A DNA stretch of 44,001 nucleotides from Halomonas sp. LBP4 (lineage in GTDB: Bacteria; Pseudomonadota; Gammaproteobacteria; Pseudomonadales; Halomonadaceae): the NCBI RefSeq assembly GCF_003202205.1, contig NZ_PDOG01000012.1:983-44983 (forward strand). The letters run 5' to 3'. Positions 1 through 7,844 of this stretch are shown here, piece after piece (the first letter of the stretch is position 1; every line of letters starts with the position of its first letter). Both the position numbers and the translations under genes were made by a program. Below the pieces are notes generated by a model, which was given only the letters and a program-made list of their open reading frames with translations, had not been told where the DNA came from and made no database searches.

Positions 1-20
1 CACCGTGTCGGGCTTTTTTG
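1..20 (+). terminator. Possible 3' end of a terminator cut by the window edge
   Basis: A GGC followed by six T residues (14-19) resembles the tail of a rho-independent terminator for a plus-strand gene left of the window. The stem lies outside, so it cannot be confirmed. Confidence 0.2.
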
Positions 21-50
21 TACCGCGCATGCAGGCTGTCGGTGCGGCAG

Positions 51-68
51 TGTTCCGCATGCGGAACA
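51..68. repeat. Perfect 18-bp palindrome
   Basis: Positions 51-68 read TGTTCCGCATGCGGAACA, a perfect inverted repeat with no loop. It lies just beyond the terminator of the minus-strand outer-membrane gene. A dimeric regulator could bind it, but no adjacent start codon is visible to support an operator role. Confidence 0.4.
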
Positions 69-76
69 CGGGCATG

Positions 77-105
77 AAAAAACCGGCGCCGATGGCGCCG
101 GTTCT
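77..105 (-). terminator. Rho-independent terminator of the OmpA-like gene
   Basis: The stem AACCGGCGCC (81-90) pairs with GGCGCCGGTT (94-103) across a three-base loop. Read on the minus strand it is followed by a T tract (the A run at 77-82). It lies about 20 bases past the stop codon at 125. Confidence 0.85.
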
Positions 106-124
106 CGGTAGTGAAGGGGACCGC

Positions 125-744
125 TCAGAAGTGGTAGCGCAGCCCCGCAGAGACCGAATCGGCTTTGATACTACCCCAGCCCGGGGATTCGGTGTTGATG
201 TCGTGTACGCGCTCCCAGCGAGCATAACCGGCAATCGTGGGGGTGAACGCATAGCTGGCACCCAGGCCATAGGTGGCGGACCAGCCGGTCTCCTTCTCAT
301 CGTAGGAGTCGGAGTAGGTCAGAAGCCCATAGCCGCCCAGTGAGTCGACCTCGACCCCTTCGTTGACCTCACCACTGCTGTACTTGGTACGGACATGGGC
401 CACGCCCAGTAGCGCTTCCAGGGTCAGCTTCTCGGTGACCGGCAGCATGCCCACGCCACGGAGGATGAACACCTTGGACTCGTACTCGTTGCGGAAGTCG
501 GAGACACCAACATAGATCTCGCCATCATGGTTGAAGGTGACGGTGTTGGAGGTCTCGTAGCGAGCGCTGCCGAGGTCGCGATACGCGAGCTCCATGGCAA
601 AGTTGGGCGTCAGCTGGTAGCCGACCCCGAAGCTCACCTCTTGATTGGAAGATAGCCGATCATCTGGGCTTGAGCGGGCGATCCTGTAAGGCCTGCAGCC
701 AATAACGTGACTGTCAGCAATGAGGGGGAGAGGTAACGGGACAT
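125..744 (-). pseudogene. OmpA-like outer-membrane beta-barrel protein, internally deleted and frameshifted
   Basis: Two reading frames together look like one small outer-membrane barrel gene. The first begins with ATG at 744, with AAGGA about nine bases upstream. It encodes a signal peptide (MSRYLSPS..., cleavage near AQA) and stops at 634. The second frame, from about 655 to 125, encodes the barrel: an FGVGYQLTPNFAMELAYRDLG-type strand, alternating aromatic strands, and a C-terminal LRYHF ending in the terminal Phe expected for Bam-dependent insertion. The signal peptide and barrel are out of frame. The first barrel strand, normally right after the cleavage site in OmpA-like proteins, seems to be missing. 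A small deletion or deletion plus frameshift is the simplest reading. The 221-codon ORF starting at 790 lacks a signal peptide and is unlikely to be the product. A sequencing error is possible. Confidence 0.7.
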
Positions 745-903
745 GTCTGGGGGTCCTTGTTTGGCACCGTGGTGACACTGCGTCGCACAATACGCCTTGA
801 TAGCCTGATCACCCGTGCCGGGAAGGCCCATTCAAGTGCACGTCGAGACAACGGCTCTCAGATGGGACGATGGATATACTGGTCAGGCGCTGGCTCCGGT
901 TCT

Positions 904-927
904 CTCCCAGTGGCGACAACCTGGGAG
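904..927. repeat. Small inverted repeat between divergent genes
   Basis: CTCCCAG (904-910) and CTGGGAG (921-927) are inverted with a 10-base gap, in the 745-1018 region between the OmpA-like gene and the HU gene. Promoters for both genes should lie here, but I see no convincing -35/-10 pair. Confidence 0.25.
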
Positions 928-1024
928 CCCTCCGAACGATATTGAATGGCTCTCTCTGCCATTGCAGGTTCTCGTCGGATGACGTAAAAGCAACGTTTCA
1001 CATAGTTGATATAGGGGCATTTCC

Positions 1025-1300
1025 ATAAAGCGAAAGAGTGATCTTGTTGCAGCACTTGCCGATAAAACAGGCCTTAGAAAGACGGATGTTGCATCTGTCA
1101 TCGACGCACTTACCGATATCGTGGTTGATGGTTTGAAAGATGAGGAAGAGTGCATTCTTACGGGTCTGGGTAAGTTCAAGATCGGGCATCGCTCGGAGCG
1201 AGTTGGTCGTAATCCTCAAACTGGCGACAAGGTGACTATCCCCGCTCAGAAAACGGTCAAGTTCGCCGCTGGCAAACCCCTTAAAGACGCGGTTAAGTAA
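1025..1300 (+). CDS. HU-family histone-like DNA-binding protein with a non-canonical start codon
   Basis: The frame ending in TAA at 1300 encodes a protein of about 91 residues, the standard HU/IHF length. It shows the helical KSDLVAALADKTGLRKTDV start, a GLGKFKI-type turn, the RxGRNPQTG DNA-binding arm tip and a KxVKFxAGKPLKDAV C-terminus. Such proteins bind and bend double-stranded DNA as dimers and help assemble replication initiation complexes. The frame has an upstream TGA at 1007-1009 and no ATG, GTG or TTG where the protein should begin. The likeliest start is ATA at 1025, placed seven bases after AGGGG (1013-1017) and exactly where the family starts. ATT at 1019 is the alternative. 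This may be a start-codon mutation (a silenced gene), rare initiation as in infC-type starts, or a base error. The body of the gene looks intact. Confidence 0.75.
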   Translation: MKRKSDLVAALADKTGLRKTDVASVIDALTDIVVDGLKDEEECILTGLGKFKIGHRSERVGRNPQTGDKVTIPAQKTVKFAAGKPLKDAVK

Positions 1301-1335
1301 GTCTACCCACTCGCCCTGCGCCATGTCGGAACTTA

Positions 1336-1364
1336 TACCCCGGGTTACCCCCGGGGTTTATTAA
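1336..1364 (+). terminator. Terminator after the HU gene
   Basis: ACCCCGGG pairs with CCCGGGGT across a short loop, followed by TTTATT. It lies about 36 bases after the HU stop codon. Confidence 0.7.
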
Positions 1365-1616
1365 TACCCATACTATGGTAACCCCGTACCCTCTGCTTAG
1401 ACGTCCATTCACAGGTACTTGACGAGATCGGCTCTTTGCCCCGCGCAGCGGGGCAGAGGCGATTGAGGCAAGGGCCCGTCAACGAGCGCAGCGAGGCGAC
1501 AGTCGCTCCTCTGGGCTGCGTACCTGGCCTGTCTCCTTCGTTCGGTTATCCCCAGAATTTCGCCATGCCCTACAGGTAAGACCCTTTTGATTACAGGGCA
1601 TGGGGGTATAGGGCCG
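1365..1616. other. Non-coding stretch with hairpins between HU and the IS element
   Basis: No credible gene is seen here. It holds a perfect hairpin (GCCCCGC, loop GCA, GCGGGGC at 1438-1454) and a longer-spaced inverted repeat (CATGCCCT at 1564-1571, AGGGCATG at 1595-1602). The latter may be the trace of another mobile element or a regulatory site. Confidence 0.5.
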
Positions 1617-1620
1617 CTAG

Positions 1621-2846
1621 GGAATCACTGATCAATTCGACTCTGAGCGGTTGAAGTGCTCAGAGCGGCATTTTTACCGCGTCAGCGGTCACCTTCTGAC
1701 CACCGAAGGTGGCCTGTTTACCCTGGCAGCCCGGGTAACCGGCTGCCAGGCCAGATTCAAGGCGCACTGGCCCCGTCAACTCGGCCCTCGCATCGTTTCG
1801 CCAGCACCAGATTGGCCAGTCCAAACAGGCTGAATAGTTGCGCCTGGTTTTTGGCCAGCCCCTTGTAGCGCACCTTCCGGTAGCCGAAGAGGTTCTTGAT
1901 GACATGAAACGGATGCTCGACCTTGGCGCGGATACTGGCCCTGGCCTTCTCGATCGCCAGCAGCAGCGTTTTCATGGGGCTGTCTTCCATCTTCTTGATG
2001 GCGCCACGCTTGGCGGCAACACAGCACCGGGAATCCGGGGCATCCTTCTCTTCGTCCAGATGCTTCCACATGCCGGTGTAACCCGCGTCGCCGTATACCC
2101 GCTTATCATCGTCTCGGACCAGGTGACCCGCCATGGTGACATCGGCGACATTGGCCGAGGTGGCAGCGACACTGTGGGTCAACCCCGTGACCGCATCGAC
2201 GCCGATATGGGCCTTCATGCCGAAAAACCATTGGTTGCCCTTCTTGGTCTGCTTCATCTCCGGGTCACGCTGCTTGGCCTTGTTCTTGGTGGAGGGCGCG
2301 GCGGCCACGATGGTGGCGTCGACGATGGTGCCCTCGCGCATGAACAGCCCCCGCTCGGCCAGACTGGCATTGATTTCCTCGAAGATCCGCTGGGTCAGGG
2401 CATGCTTCTCCAGCAGATGACGGAAGCGAAGCAGCGTGGTCGCATCCGGCACGCTCTCGATGGCCAGATCAATACCAATGAAGTCCCGCATGGCCTGGCT
2501 GTCGTAGATGGCATCTTCGAGCGCCTCGTCGGCGAGCGCATACCATTGTTGCAGGAAGTAGATCCGCAGCATGCGCTCCAGCCCGATGGGCGGCCGGCCC
2601 CGCTTGCCCGCCGCGTTCGGGAAGTAGGACGGCGACAGCGCGTCGATCAGCCGTTGCCAAGGCACCAGGGCATCCATCTGGGCCAGGAACCGCTCTCGAC
2701 GGGTAACCTTCTTCTTGTTCTGGTGCGCTGCCTGGGCGAACGAGATCTGCTTCATCGGATGGCTCTGTCAGACGGTGGCGGGATGGTCAGATTCTACCCC
2801 GCCGGTGGCGATCAGGCAGCTGCGGCGGGATTTGCGCAGCGTTTCC
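1621..2846 (-). mobile_element. IS5-family insertion sequence with CTAG target duplication
   Basis: A 1,226-bp element with imperfect terminal inverted repeats. The left end reads GGAATCACTGATCAATTC and the right end, on the minus strand, reads GGAAACGCTGCGCAAATC. Each end is directly flanked by CTAG (1617-1620 and 2847-2850), matching the short TA-centred target duplication of IS5-family elements. It carries a single intact minus-strand transposase. It landed only about 40 bp from the first iteron of the neighbouring repA replicon. Removing it and one CTAG leaves a continuous intergenic sequence with no interrupted gene. Confidence 0.85.
1757..2755 (-). CDS. IS5-family DDE transposase
   Basis: A 332-residue transposase that cuts and rejoins the ends of its own element. 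The DDE triad is visible: Asp146 in IVDATIV, Asp223 in YGDAGYTG, and Glu280 in KVEHPFHVIK. This is followed by the GYRKVRYKGLAKN signature of the IS5 group. An N-terminal helical region with RGRPPIGLERMLRIYFLQQWY precedes the catalytic core, also as in this group. Length and motifs are complete, so the element is probably active. Confidence 0.95.
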   Translation of the reverse strand: MKQISFAQAAHQNKKKVTRRERFLAQMDALVPWQRLIDALSPSYFPNAAGKRGRPPIGLERMLRIYFLQQWYALADEALEDAIYDSQAMRDFIGIDLAIESVPDATTLLRFRHLLEKHALTQRIFEEINASLAERGLFMREGTIVDATIVAAAPSTKNKAKQRDPEMKQTKKGNQWFFGMKAHIGVDAVTGLTHSVAATSANVADVTMAGHLVRDDDKRVYGDAGYTGMWKHLDEEKDAPDSRCCVAAKRGAIKKMEDSPMKTLLLAIEKARASIRAKVEHPFHVIKNLFGYRKVRYKGLAKNQAQLFSLFGLANLVLAKRCEGRVDGASAP

Positions 2847-2888
2847 CTAGAGGAAGGCCTAGAGGCTGCAACAGGTTTTAGGGGGGTG

Positions 2889-2968
2889 GTGATTCTTCGT
2901 GCCAGTGATCGTGATTCTTCGTGGCTGGTGATCGTGATTCTTCGTGGCCGTGATCGTGATTCTTCGTG
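2889..2968. repeat. Four ~22-bp iterons of a first plasmid origin
   Basis: GTGATTCTTCGTG occurs exactly at 2889, 2911, 2934 and 2956, giving a period of 22-23 bp. Most copies are preceded by GTGATC. Regular same-orientation repeats at about two helical turns beside a rep gene are typical plasmid iterons bound by the initiator. Here they lie past the 3' end of the minus-strand repA. Confidence 0.75.
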
Positions 2969-2991
2969 CCTAAGCATCTGTATTAACAGGG

Positions 2992-3000
2992 ATATCCACA
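2992..3000. promoter_or_regulatory. DnaA-box-like site
   Basis: ATATCCACA differs by one base from the consensus TTATCCACA. It follows the four iterons by about 24 bp, where a plasmid origin would be expected to recruit host DnaA. Confidence 0.45.
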
Positions 3001-3096
3001 GAAGCCATCTGCTATCACTCACCCACGAAAAGCCCACCCCCGGGGGCAAGCCCTTTACCCTAAGTGTGGCTGGCCAGTGCTGATGGGCTAACAATG

Positions 3097-3125
3097 AAGG
3101 GCCAGTGGTTACTCCACTGGCCCTT
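3097..3125 (-). terminator. Terminator after repA (bidirectional hairpin)
   Basis: AAGGGCCAGTGG (3097-3108) pairs with CCACTGGCCCTT (3114-3125) across a five-base loop. It lies 18 bases beyond the repA stop codon. The flanking As and Ts let it act on both strands. Confidence 0.75.
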
Positions 3126-3143
3126 TCTCGGGTGTGTGCAGCG

Positions 3144-4409
3144 CTAGCCGCGGTAGGGTATCGGTGGTGGGGATGGGCGCAGGGCGATGCCGGTCTTGAC
3201 GACGCTCACTCGCGCCTTGGGATAGACCGCCAGCACCTTCTTCAGCGCTACCTTGAAATCTCTCTTGAAGTTCCTGGGGCCATGCTCGCCGTGGTAGTCA
3301 TGTCCGAACTGCGCTCGCAGTGACGCCCAGTGCAACATCACGCTCTTGCCACTCACCCGGTGCAGGCGCTCGGCAAGCATGGCGTAGAGGTCCAGCGCGA
3401 GGGCCGATCCCTTGAGAGCGTGAAGGGCCCGCAGGTCCAGGGGGACGGCGTGCTGCGTCAGGCTGTCGTAATAGCGCTGGGTGAACGCGATCTTCTCCGG
3501 CCACAGGTCTCTGCCGGCCCCCTTTCCGCTGGGGCGAGTCCACGCCTCGAACTCATCGATCAAATCGCCCTTCACGGTATAGGCCGTATCGCCCACGCTG
3601 TAGCCCATGGTGATGCGACACGCGGCCAGCGCCTGCACCTGTCGCTTGAACATTGTGTAGGGGCCACGGTCACCGCCGGCCGGCTCGAATCCCAGGGTCC
3701 TTAGGAATGCCGAAGCACTCGGCCCGACATCCACGATCGGTGATCGCTGCCGCAGAGCCTGGGTGTTCAGATGTGCCAACACGAGGCGTGGCATGGCCCC
3801 GTAGGGCACGGGGTGCTCGACCCATCCTTCCCCGTCGAAGAGTGACCCTGCCTGGATATGTATCCCGACGCCGTCGCAGACGCGCTGGTACGACATTCCG
3901 TCGATCGCCCGGCGTGGCAACCCCACCTGGCACAGGATCGTGTGCATGAAGGCCAGATCGTTCCCTTGAGGCCCGTGCGTGCTGATGCGCTTGCTGGCGG
4001 CCAGCAATGCCTGGCGTGATGGCCTCGGTGAGTTGCCCTCCATGACCTCTGTGGCAGGGCGCTCCTGGTGAGGGGATGCATCTTCTCGTAACTGCCCGGC
4101 CTCGACGAGTTGGCTCACTACCTCCTGTGCCATCCCGGGGTCTAGGCCCTTGCGAATCAGCTGCTGGAGGTAGGCCTCCCTGGTTGGCTTGTCGCGGTTG
4201 TCTTGTGTCACCAGCTGCCCCTGTCTCCGTGTATCGGCTCTCACAGTCCCGCGCATGCTATGCCCATCGTCGGGCTTTGACGGTGTACCGAGATGCCCTT
4301 GGAGGGCACGACACGAGGGGGGAGGACCACGCTGCTGTTGGTACTCTGCTCCGCAGTCGAGCGTGCCGGCAGCGGCCACCCTCTTCGGGCTACCGATAAA
4401 CGTCTTCAT
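3144..4409 (-). CDS. repA: Plasmid replication initiator, RepA (RPA) family
   Basis: A 421-codon gene whose residues from about 145 to the end match the plasmid-encoded RepA family. The order seen is NDLAFMHTILCQVGLPRR, a VPYGAMPRLVLAHLNTQA segment, a VGPSASAFLRTLGFEPAGG segment, LWPEKIAFTQRYYDSLTQHAVPLDLRAL (shown here in pieces of the protein, not one motif), and a LAVYPKARV end. Such initiators bind iterons and open the origin for host replication proteins. The first ~65 residues look unlike the family, and no Shine-Dalgarno precedes ATG 4409. GTG at 4211, with purine-rich GGAGACAGGGG upstream, is a plausible true start, as is ATG at 4256. Four iterons and a DnaA-like box lie beyond its 3' end. 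A second, unrelated initiator is at 10830, so this is a multi-replicon molecule. Confidence 0.85.
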   Translation of the reverse strand: MKTFIGSPKRVAAAGTLDCGAEYQQQRGPPPSCRALQGHLGTPSKPDDGHSMRGTVRADTRRQGQLVTQDNRDKPTREAYLQQLIRKGLDPGMAQEVVSQLVEAGQLREDASPHQERPATEVMEGNSPRPSRQALLAASKRISTHGPQGNDLAFMHTILCQVGLPRRAIDGMSYQRVCDGVGIHIQAGSLFDGEGWVEHPVPYGAMPRLVLAHLNTQALRQRSPIVDVGPSASAFLRTLGFEPAGGDRGPYTMFKRQVQALAACRITMGYSVGDTAYTVKGDLIDEFEAWTRPSGKGAGRDLWPEKIAFTQRYYDSLTQHAVPLDLRALHALKGSALALDLYAMLAERLHRVSGKSVMLHWASLRAQFGHDYHGEHGPRNFKRDFKVALKKVLAVYPKARVSVVKTGIALRPSPPPIPYRG

Positions 4410-4470
4410 TGGTCGGCGTCACATGAAAACACCATGAGTTATGGATGCACCAAATCTTTAATTTCGGGCA

Positions 4471-4498
4471 TTGCGTCTTTTTTGATTGGTAATACATT
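4471..4498 (+). promoter_or_regulatory. Candidate promoter for ssb
   Basis: In an AT-rich patch between the divergent repA and ssb genes, TTGCGT (4471-4476) is separated by 16 bases from TACATT (4493-4498). The match to sigma-70 consensus is weak. The main support is position, about 60 bases before the ssb start. Confidence 0.3.
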
Positions 4499-4559
4499 GA
4501 ACTCACGTCAACAACGACGCCAACGCCAAGCCAAGTAAATACGCCAAGTGGAAGAGACA

Positions 4560-5162
4560 ATGAGCAGATCCAAGAACCTGTGTATCCTGATCGGTAACCT
4601 GGGCAATGACCCGGAAACTCGAAACCTGCCGAGTGGCGGAATGGTTACTAATGCTAGACTTGCCACTACCGATACCTGGAATGATCGCCAGACTGGGCAA
4701 ACTCAAGAGCGCACGGAGTGGCATAATCTGGTGTTCTTCAACAAGCTTGCCGAAATCGCGGGTAATTACCTTTCAAAAGGCTCGAAGATTTATGTCGAGG
4801 GTCGGCTTCAAACTCGCAAGTGGCAGGGACAAGACGGTCAGGACCGCTACACCACCGAGATCGTCTGCAGCGACTTGCAGATGCTCGACGGCAAACCCAA
4901 CCGCACACGCTCCAACGCCCCGCAGCCGGGTGCCGGTCAACACGCTGGCTATGGCCAACCGCAGCAGGGCGGTGGACATCAGGGGTATGGCGGCCAACCG
5001 CCGCGCCAGGATTACGGTCATGCCCCCCAGCAACCCATGGGCAACCAGGGTGGCGGCTACGCGCACGCACAGCCCGGTCATCAGCCCACCATCTCAGATG
5101 GGTTCGGGGCTCAGGATGAGGAGATCCCCTTCGCGCCTCATCACCCCATGATGGGTGGCTAA
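4560..5162 (+). CDS. ssb: Single-stranded DNA-binding protein
   Basis: A 200-residue SSB that coats single-stranded DNA during replication and repair. The N-terminal OB fold (residues ~1-115) shows SKNLCILIGNLGNDPETR, TEWHNLVFFNKLAEIAGNYL, GSKIYVEGRLQTRKWQ and TTEIVCSDLQML. A long Gly/Gln/Pro-rich linker follows. The acidic tip DEEIPF, which normally ends the protein and docks partners such as RecQ, PriA and exonuclease I, is here followed by nine more residues ending in MMGG. That departs from the usual rule of a free terminal Phe and could alter partner binding. ATG 4560 is preferred because GGAAGAG lies just upstream. It is transcribed away from repA and followed by a strong hairpin. Plasmid SSBs of this kind support conjugation or replication. 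Confidence 0.95.
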   Translation: MSRSKNLCILIGNLGNDPETRNLPSGGMVTNARLATTDTWNDRQTGQTQERTEWHNLVFFNKLAEIAGNYLSKGSKIYVEGRLQTRKWQGQDGQDRYTTEIVCSDLQMLDGKPNRTRSNAPQPGAGQHAGYGQPQQGGGHQGYGGQPPRQDYGHAPQQPMGNQGGGYAHAQPGHQPTISDGFGAQDEEIPFAPHHPMMGG

Positions 5163-5173
5163 GCACCGCCACT

Positions 5174-5203
5174 GACCGCCACCCAAGACCTCGGGTGGCG
5201 GTC
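5174..5203 (+). terminator. Hairpin after ssb
   Basis: GACCGCCACCC (5174-5184) pairs perfectly with GGGTGGCGGTC (5193-5203) 12 bases after the ssb stop. No T tract follows, so termination strength is uncertain. Confidence 0.55.
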
Positions 5204-5221
5204 GGTCCCCTCGCTAAATCA

Positions 5222-5243
5222 TACCGTAATACCGTACACCGTA
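5222..5243. promoter_or_regulatory. TACCGTA octamer operator, copy 1
   Basis: TACCGTA occurs at 5222-5228 and 5230-5236, with CACCGTA at 5237-5243. These are near-8-bp tandem repeats about 28 bases before the start of the next gene. The same heptamer recurs at 13286-13315 and 35375-35397 next to other gene starts. I infer a shared regulator-binding site. Confidence 0.5.
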
Positions 5244-5270
5244 ATTACATGCCACGGCCGGGAGGAACAG

Positions 5271-5819
5271 ATGGAGATCACCTATCAGCCAACGGATCAC
5301 GACCTCACGGTCCTGAAGGGGCAGATACCGATCCGCGAACTGCCAGCACTCATGAAGCGTCATGGCCATGACGCCATTGTCGATACCTGGTTGGCCCGGG
5401 CTTTGAAGGCCACCATGGTGATTGGCTCCCCCGAGGCCTGCGCCAGGAAGCGCGAGGCTCTCGGCCTGAGCCAGCTCCCTACTGGGGAGATAGCCGCCAT
5501 GTCGCTGGATCAGCAGGTCGATGCCTGGCGCCGGCGGGGCGATGTGGGGGCCTCATCCGAAGCCCTGGCCGATATGCTCATGGGCGTGCCCCACGCGGCC
5601 GAGCAGCCGGCACACCCTCATGACGCCAGCGATTTTCAGCGTTGTGCTCTGCTGCTGGTCTGGGCTCCGGGGCTCCGCGAGCGACTCCCTACCATCGCGA
5701 CCCGTTCGGCCGCTTGGCGTGCGATCGTTGCGCACTGGGATGCGCTCGAGATGCTGCTTTCCCTTGGCGAGACCGGGCATCGGAGGCTCTATGATCGCCT
5801 TTCGGAGCTGCTGTCCTAG
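5271..5819 (+). CDS. Conserved-looking plasmid protein of unknown function
   Basis: A 182-residue soluble protein with no family I recognise. It begins MEITYQPTDHDLTVLKGQI and is mostly helical, rich in Leu, Ala and Arg, with Trp-containing helices in the second half. There is no signal peptide, membrane segment or catalytic motif. GGGAGGAA sits about five bases before ATG 5271, a strong ribosome site. TACCGTA repeats lie just upstream, so it is probably under the same control as the genes at 13380 and 35372. It ends 27 bases before the UvrD-like helicase gene and likely shares its transcript, which hints at a role in DNA processing. That is only an inference from context. Confidence 0.75.
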   Translation: MEITYQPTDHDLTVLKGQIPIRELPALMKRHGHDAIVDTWLARALKATMVIGSPEACARKREALGLSQLPTGEIAAMSLDQQVDAWRRRGDVGASSEALADMLMGVPHAAEQPAHPHDASDFQRCALLLVWAPGLRERLPTIATRSAAWRAIVAHWDALEMLLSLGETGHRRLYDRLSELLS

Positions 5820-5846
5820 ACCATAGGCGTTGGCCGAGGAGGTCAC

Positions 5847-7754
5847 GTGAGACTCACGCCCGAGCAGGCCCGAATCATCGAGATGGCGACCGAGGCCATG
5901 TCCGAGGGACAGGCGGAATTGGAAGGCGGGCGGCTGATCAATGCCCCGGGGGTCGCCGGGGCCGGCAAATCGGCCATCATCGTCGAGCTTGCCCGTCGGG
6001 ATGCCTGTCGGCGCATCCTGTTCCTGTCGCAGTCCCGTAACCTTCGTGATCGTGCCCGGGCCACGTTGCCCCCGAACGTCATGGCGATGACCGTCCAGGA
6101 GGCGGCCCACCGTTATCTGCTGCGACTCTACGCCGCCAAGCTCAAGGCCCATCCCGTCCAGGGCAGCCTGACCGAGCAGCAGATGCTAGCGGCCGGAGGT
6201 GCCGGCACCACCCAGCGTGAAGTCCAGCGAGCACGGCAGGTGCTGTATCGGTTCTATCGCAGCGCTCACCGTCATCCCGAGCCGTCACACCTCCCGTCTG
6301 GCAACCGGCCCGGCGAGGAATGGGCTCTTGCTCCCGCTGACAGTCGTCGGGTGCTCAGGGTGGCAATAGATGTCTGGTTCTCGCAGATCAGCCGCGAACC
6401 TGACTCGGCACCGCTGACCTATGCCGCCGAGGTCAAGCTGTGGACCCAGTCGGCGACGGAACAGATCCACCTGGAGGGCCTGGGGCGATCCATCTCGGTA
6501 TCGCCGCTGCACGGGGCCGAGCTCGTGATCCTGGAGGAGTCCCAGGACGCCGATGAGGCGCAACTTGGACTGCTGTCACGACAGAACATCGCCGTGGTCA
6601 TGTTCGGCGACGCCTTTCAGTCTCTCCGTCAGGGCAACCGCAGGATAAAGGCCCAGCGGCATCCCCTGCAGGAGCGGGCAGACACGGTGTATCTGCGTGA
6701 CTCGTTCCGTTTCGGCGCCTCGATCGCCTCGCTGCTCAATGCCCTGGCTCACCGAGCGGGGAGTCCTCGTGTTGACCGCTGTATTGGACGGGGCGAATCG
6801 AACGTCTACCCGTCGGCGCATCGCTATCAATGGGAGTCACAGGAGGTCCCCTACACGGTCATCACGAGTTCGTCGGCAGGGTTGTTCCAGGAGGCACTCG
6901 AGGCCACCCAGCGTGGCAAACGCATTTCCTGGGTCGACGGTGTGGAATCCTATCCGGTCGGCCTAGTGCGCGACTTGGCGGCGCTCCGTCGTGATGGGAG
7001 CGTCCGAGGCGCCGGGTCCGATGGTGCTGCCCCGACGTTGCCTTCCCTGGCAGGCCTACGCAGCCTCGAGGAAGCTCGTGCACGATTCCGTCAGCGCTGG
7101 GATAGCACCGGCCTTGAGCTCTGTGACTGGGTCGAAACGGCTGGGCTATCGGTCCTGGAACTGCCCGAGATCATCGATCGTTGGCGTGACCAGGACAGGC
7201 AGCGTCAGGAGGCGATGCAGGATGCCTCGCAATCGCCACCTGAGCGGGATCTCACGCTGACCACGGTGGCCAGAGCCAAGGGGCATGAGTGGGGACGTGT
7301 TGCGATCATTGACGACTGTTTCCCGTCGGTGCTCCTGCAGGGCCGTTGGCAATTGGCGAAGCGGGACCGCCCGATCGCCAATCGCGCCTACACGGCGATC
7401 TCCCGTGCCCAGATTGCCGTTGCGGTGTCCGAGGCCTTCCTGAAGCACCTCGAGGACTACGGGGTCGTCCTGGCGCCCAACAGCTTCCCGGCAGGGGAGG
7501 AGGTGGTGGCGGATGAACGGGTCCATTCCCACTTCGGGTGTCAACGCCATGCCCAACTGGAGATGTCGCATTCTCTGCGACGCCGGCGGATGGCCCTAAA
7601 GCCGCCCAGGCGCGCATCCAACATGGCCTCTGGCCATCTGCAGCTGAAAGAACAAGTCGAGGAGCAGGCTGAAGCGCTGAAGGGACATTCCGTCGACGAG
7701 CTTCGCGCCATGCTCAGAGCGCGAGGTCGGAATAACACGCGTCATGGTCGTTGA
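5847..7754 (+). CDS. UvrD/Rep-like superfamily 1 DNA helicase
   Basis: A 635-residue ATP-driven DNA-unwinding enzyme. Visible motifs are: Walker A GVAGAGKS at residues 35-42; a Walker B region LVILEESQDADEA where the usual DExQD reads EESQD; VVMFGDAFQSL (motif III); LRDSFRFG (motif IV); TTVARAKGHEW (motif V); and NRAYTAISRAQ (motif VI). It is shorter than UvrD (about 720 residues), with reduced accessory domains. The last ~60 residues are basic with a coiled-coil look. The start is GTG at 5847, set by GAGGAGG four bases upstream. It follows the unknown gene at 5271 closely and precedes two small genes before the repeat array, so it could help open or repair the plasmid origin region. The Asp-to-Glu change in Walker B is conservative and activity is likely. 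Confidence 0.85.
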   Translation: MRLTPEQARIIEMATEAMSEGQAELEGGRLINAPGVAGAGKSAIIVELARRDACRRILFLSQSRNLRDRARATLPPNVMAMTVQEAAHRYLLRLYAAKLKAHPVQGSLTEQQMLAAGGAGTTQREVQRARQVLYRFYRSAHRHPEPSHLPSGNRPGEEWALAPADSRRVLRVAIDVWFSQISREPDSAPLTYAAEVKLWTQSATEQIHLEGLGRSISVSPLHGAELVILEESQDADEAQLGLLSRQNIAVVMFGDAFQSLRQGNRRIKAQRHPLQERADTVYLRDSFRFGASIASLLNALAHRAGSPRVDRCIGRGESNVYPSAHRYQWESQEVPYTVITSSSAGLFQEALEATQRGKRISWVDGVESYPVGLVRDLAALRRDGSVRGAGSDGAAPTLPSLAGLRSLEEARARFRQRWDSTGLELCDWVETAGLSVLELPEIIDRWRDQDRQRQEAMQDASQSPPERDLTLTTVARAKGHEWGRVAIIDDCFPSVLLQGRWQLAKRDRPIANRAYTAISRAQIAVAVSEAFLKHLEDYGVVLAPNSFPAGEEVVADERVHSHFGCQRHAQLEMSHSLRRRRMALKPPRRASNMASGHLQLKEQVEEQAEALKGHSVDELRAMLRARGRNNTRHGR

Positions 7755-7844
7755 TGCCCGCGGGACCGTGAGGGGCTAGGCTCAAGGAGGTGCCGTGGCA
7801 CCGGCGCCGGGTGTGTTCGAGAAACTGGAGGTCGAGGAGCAAGC

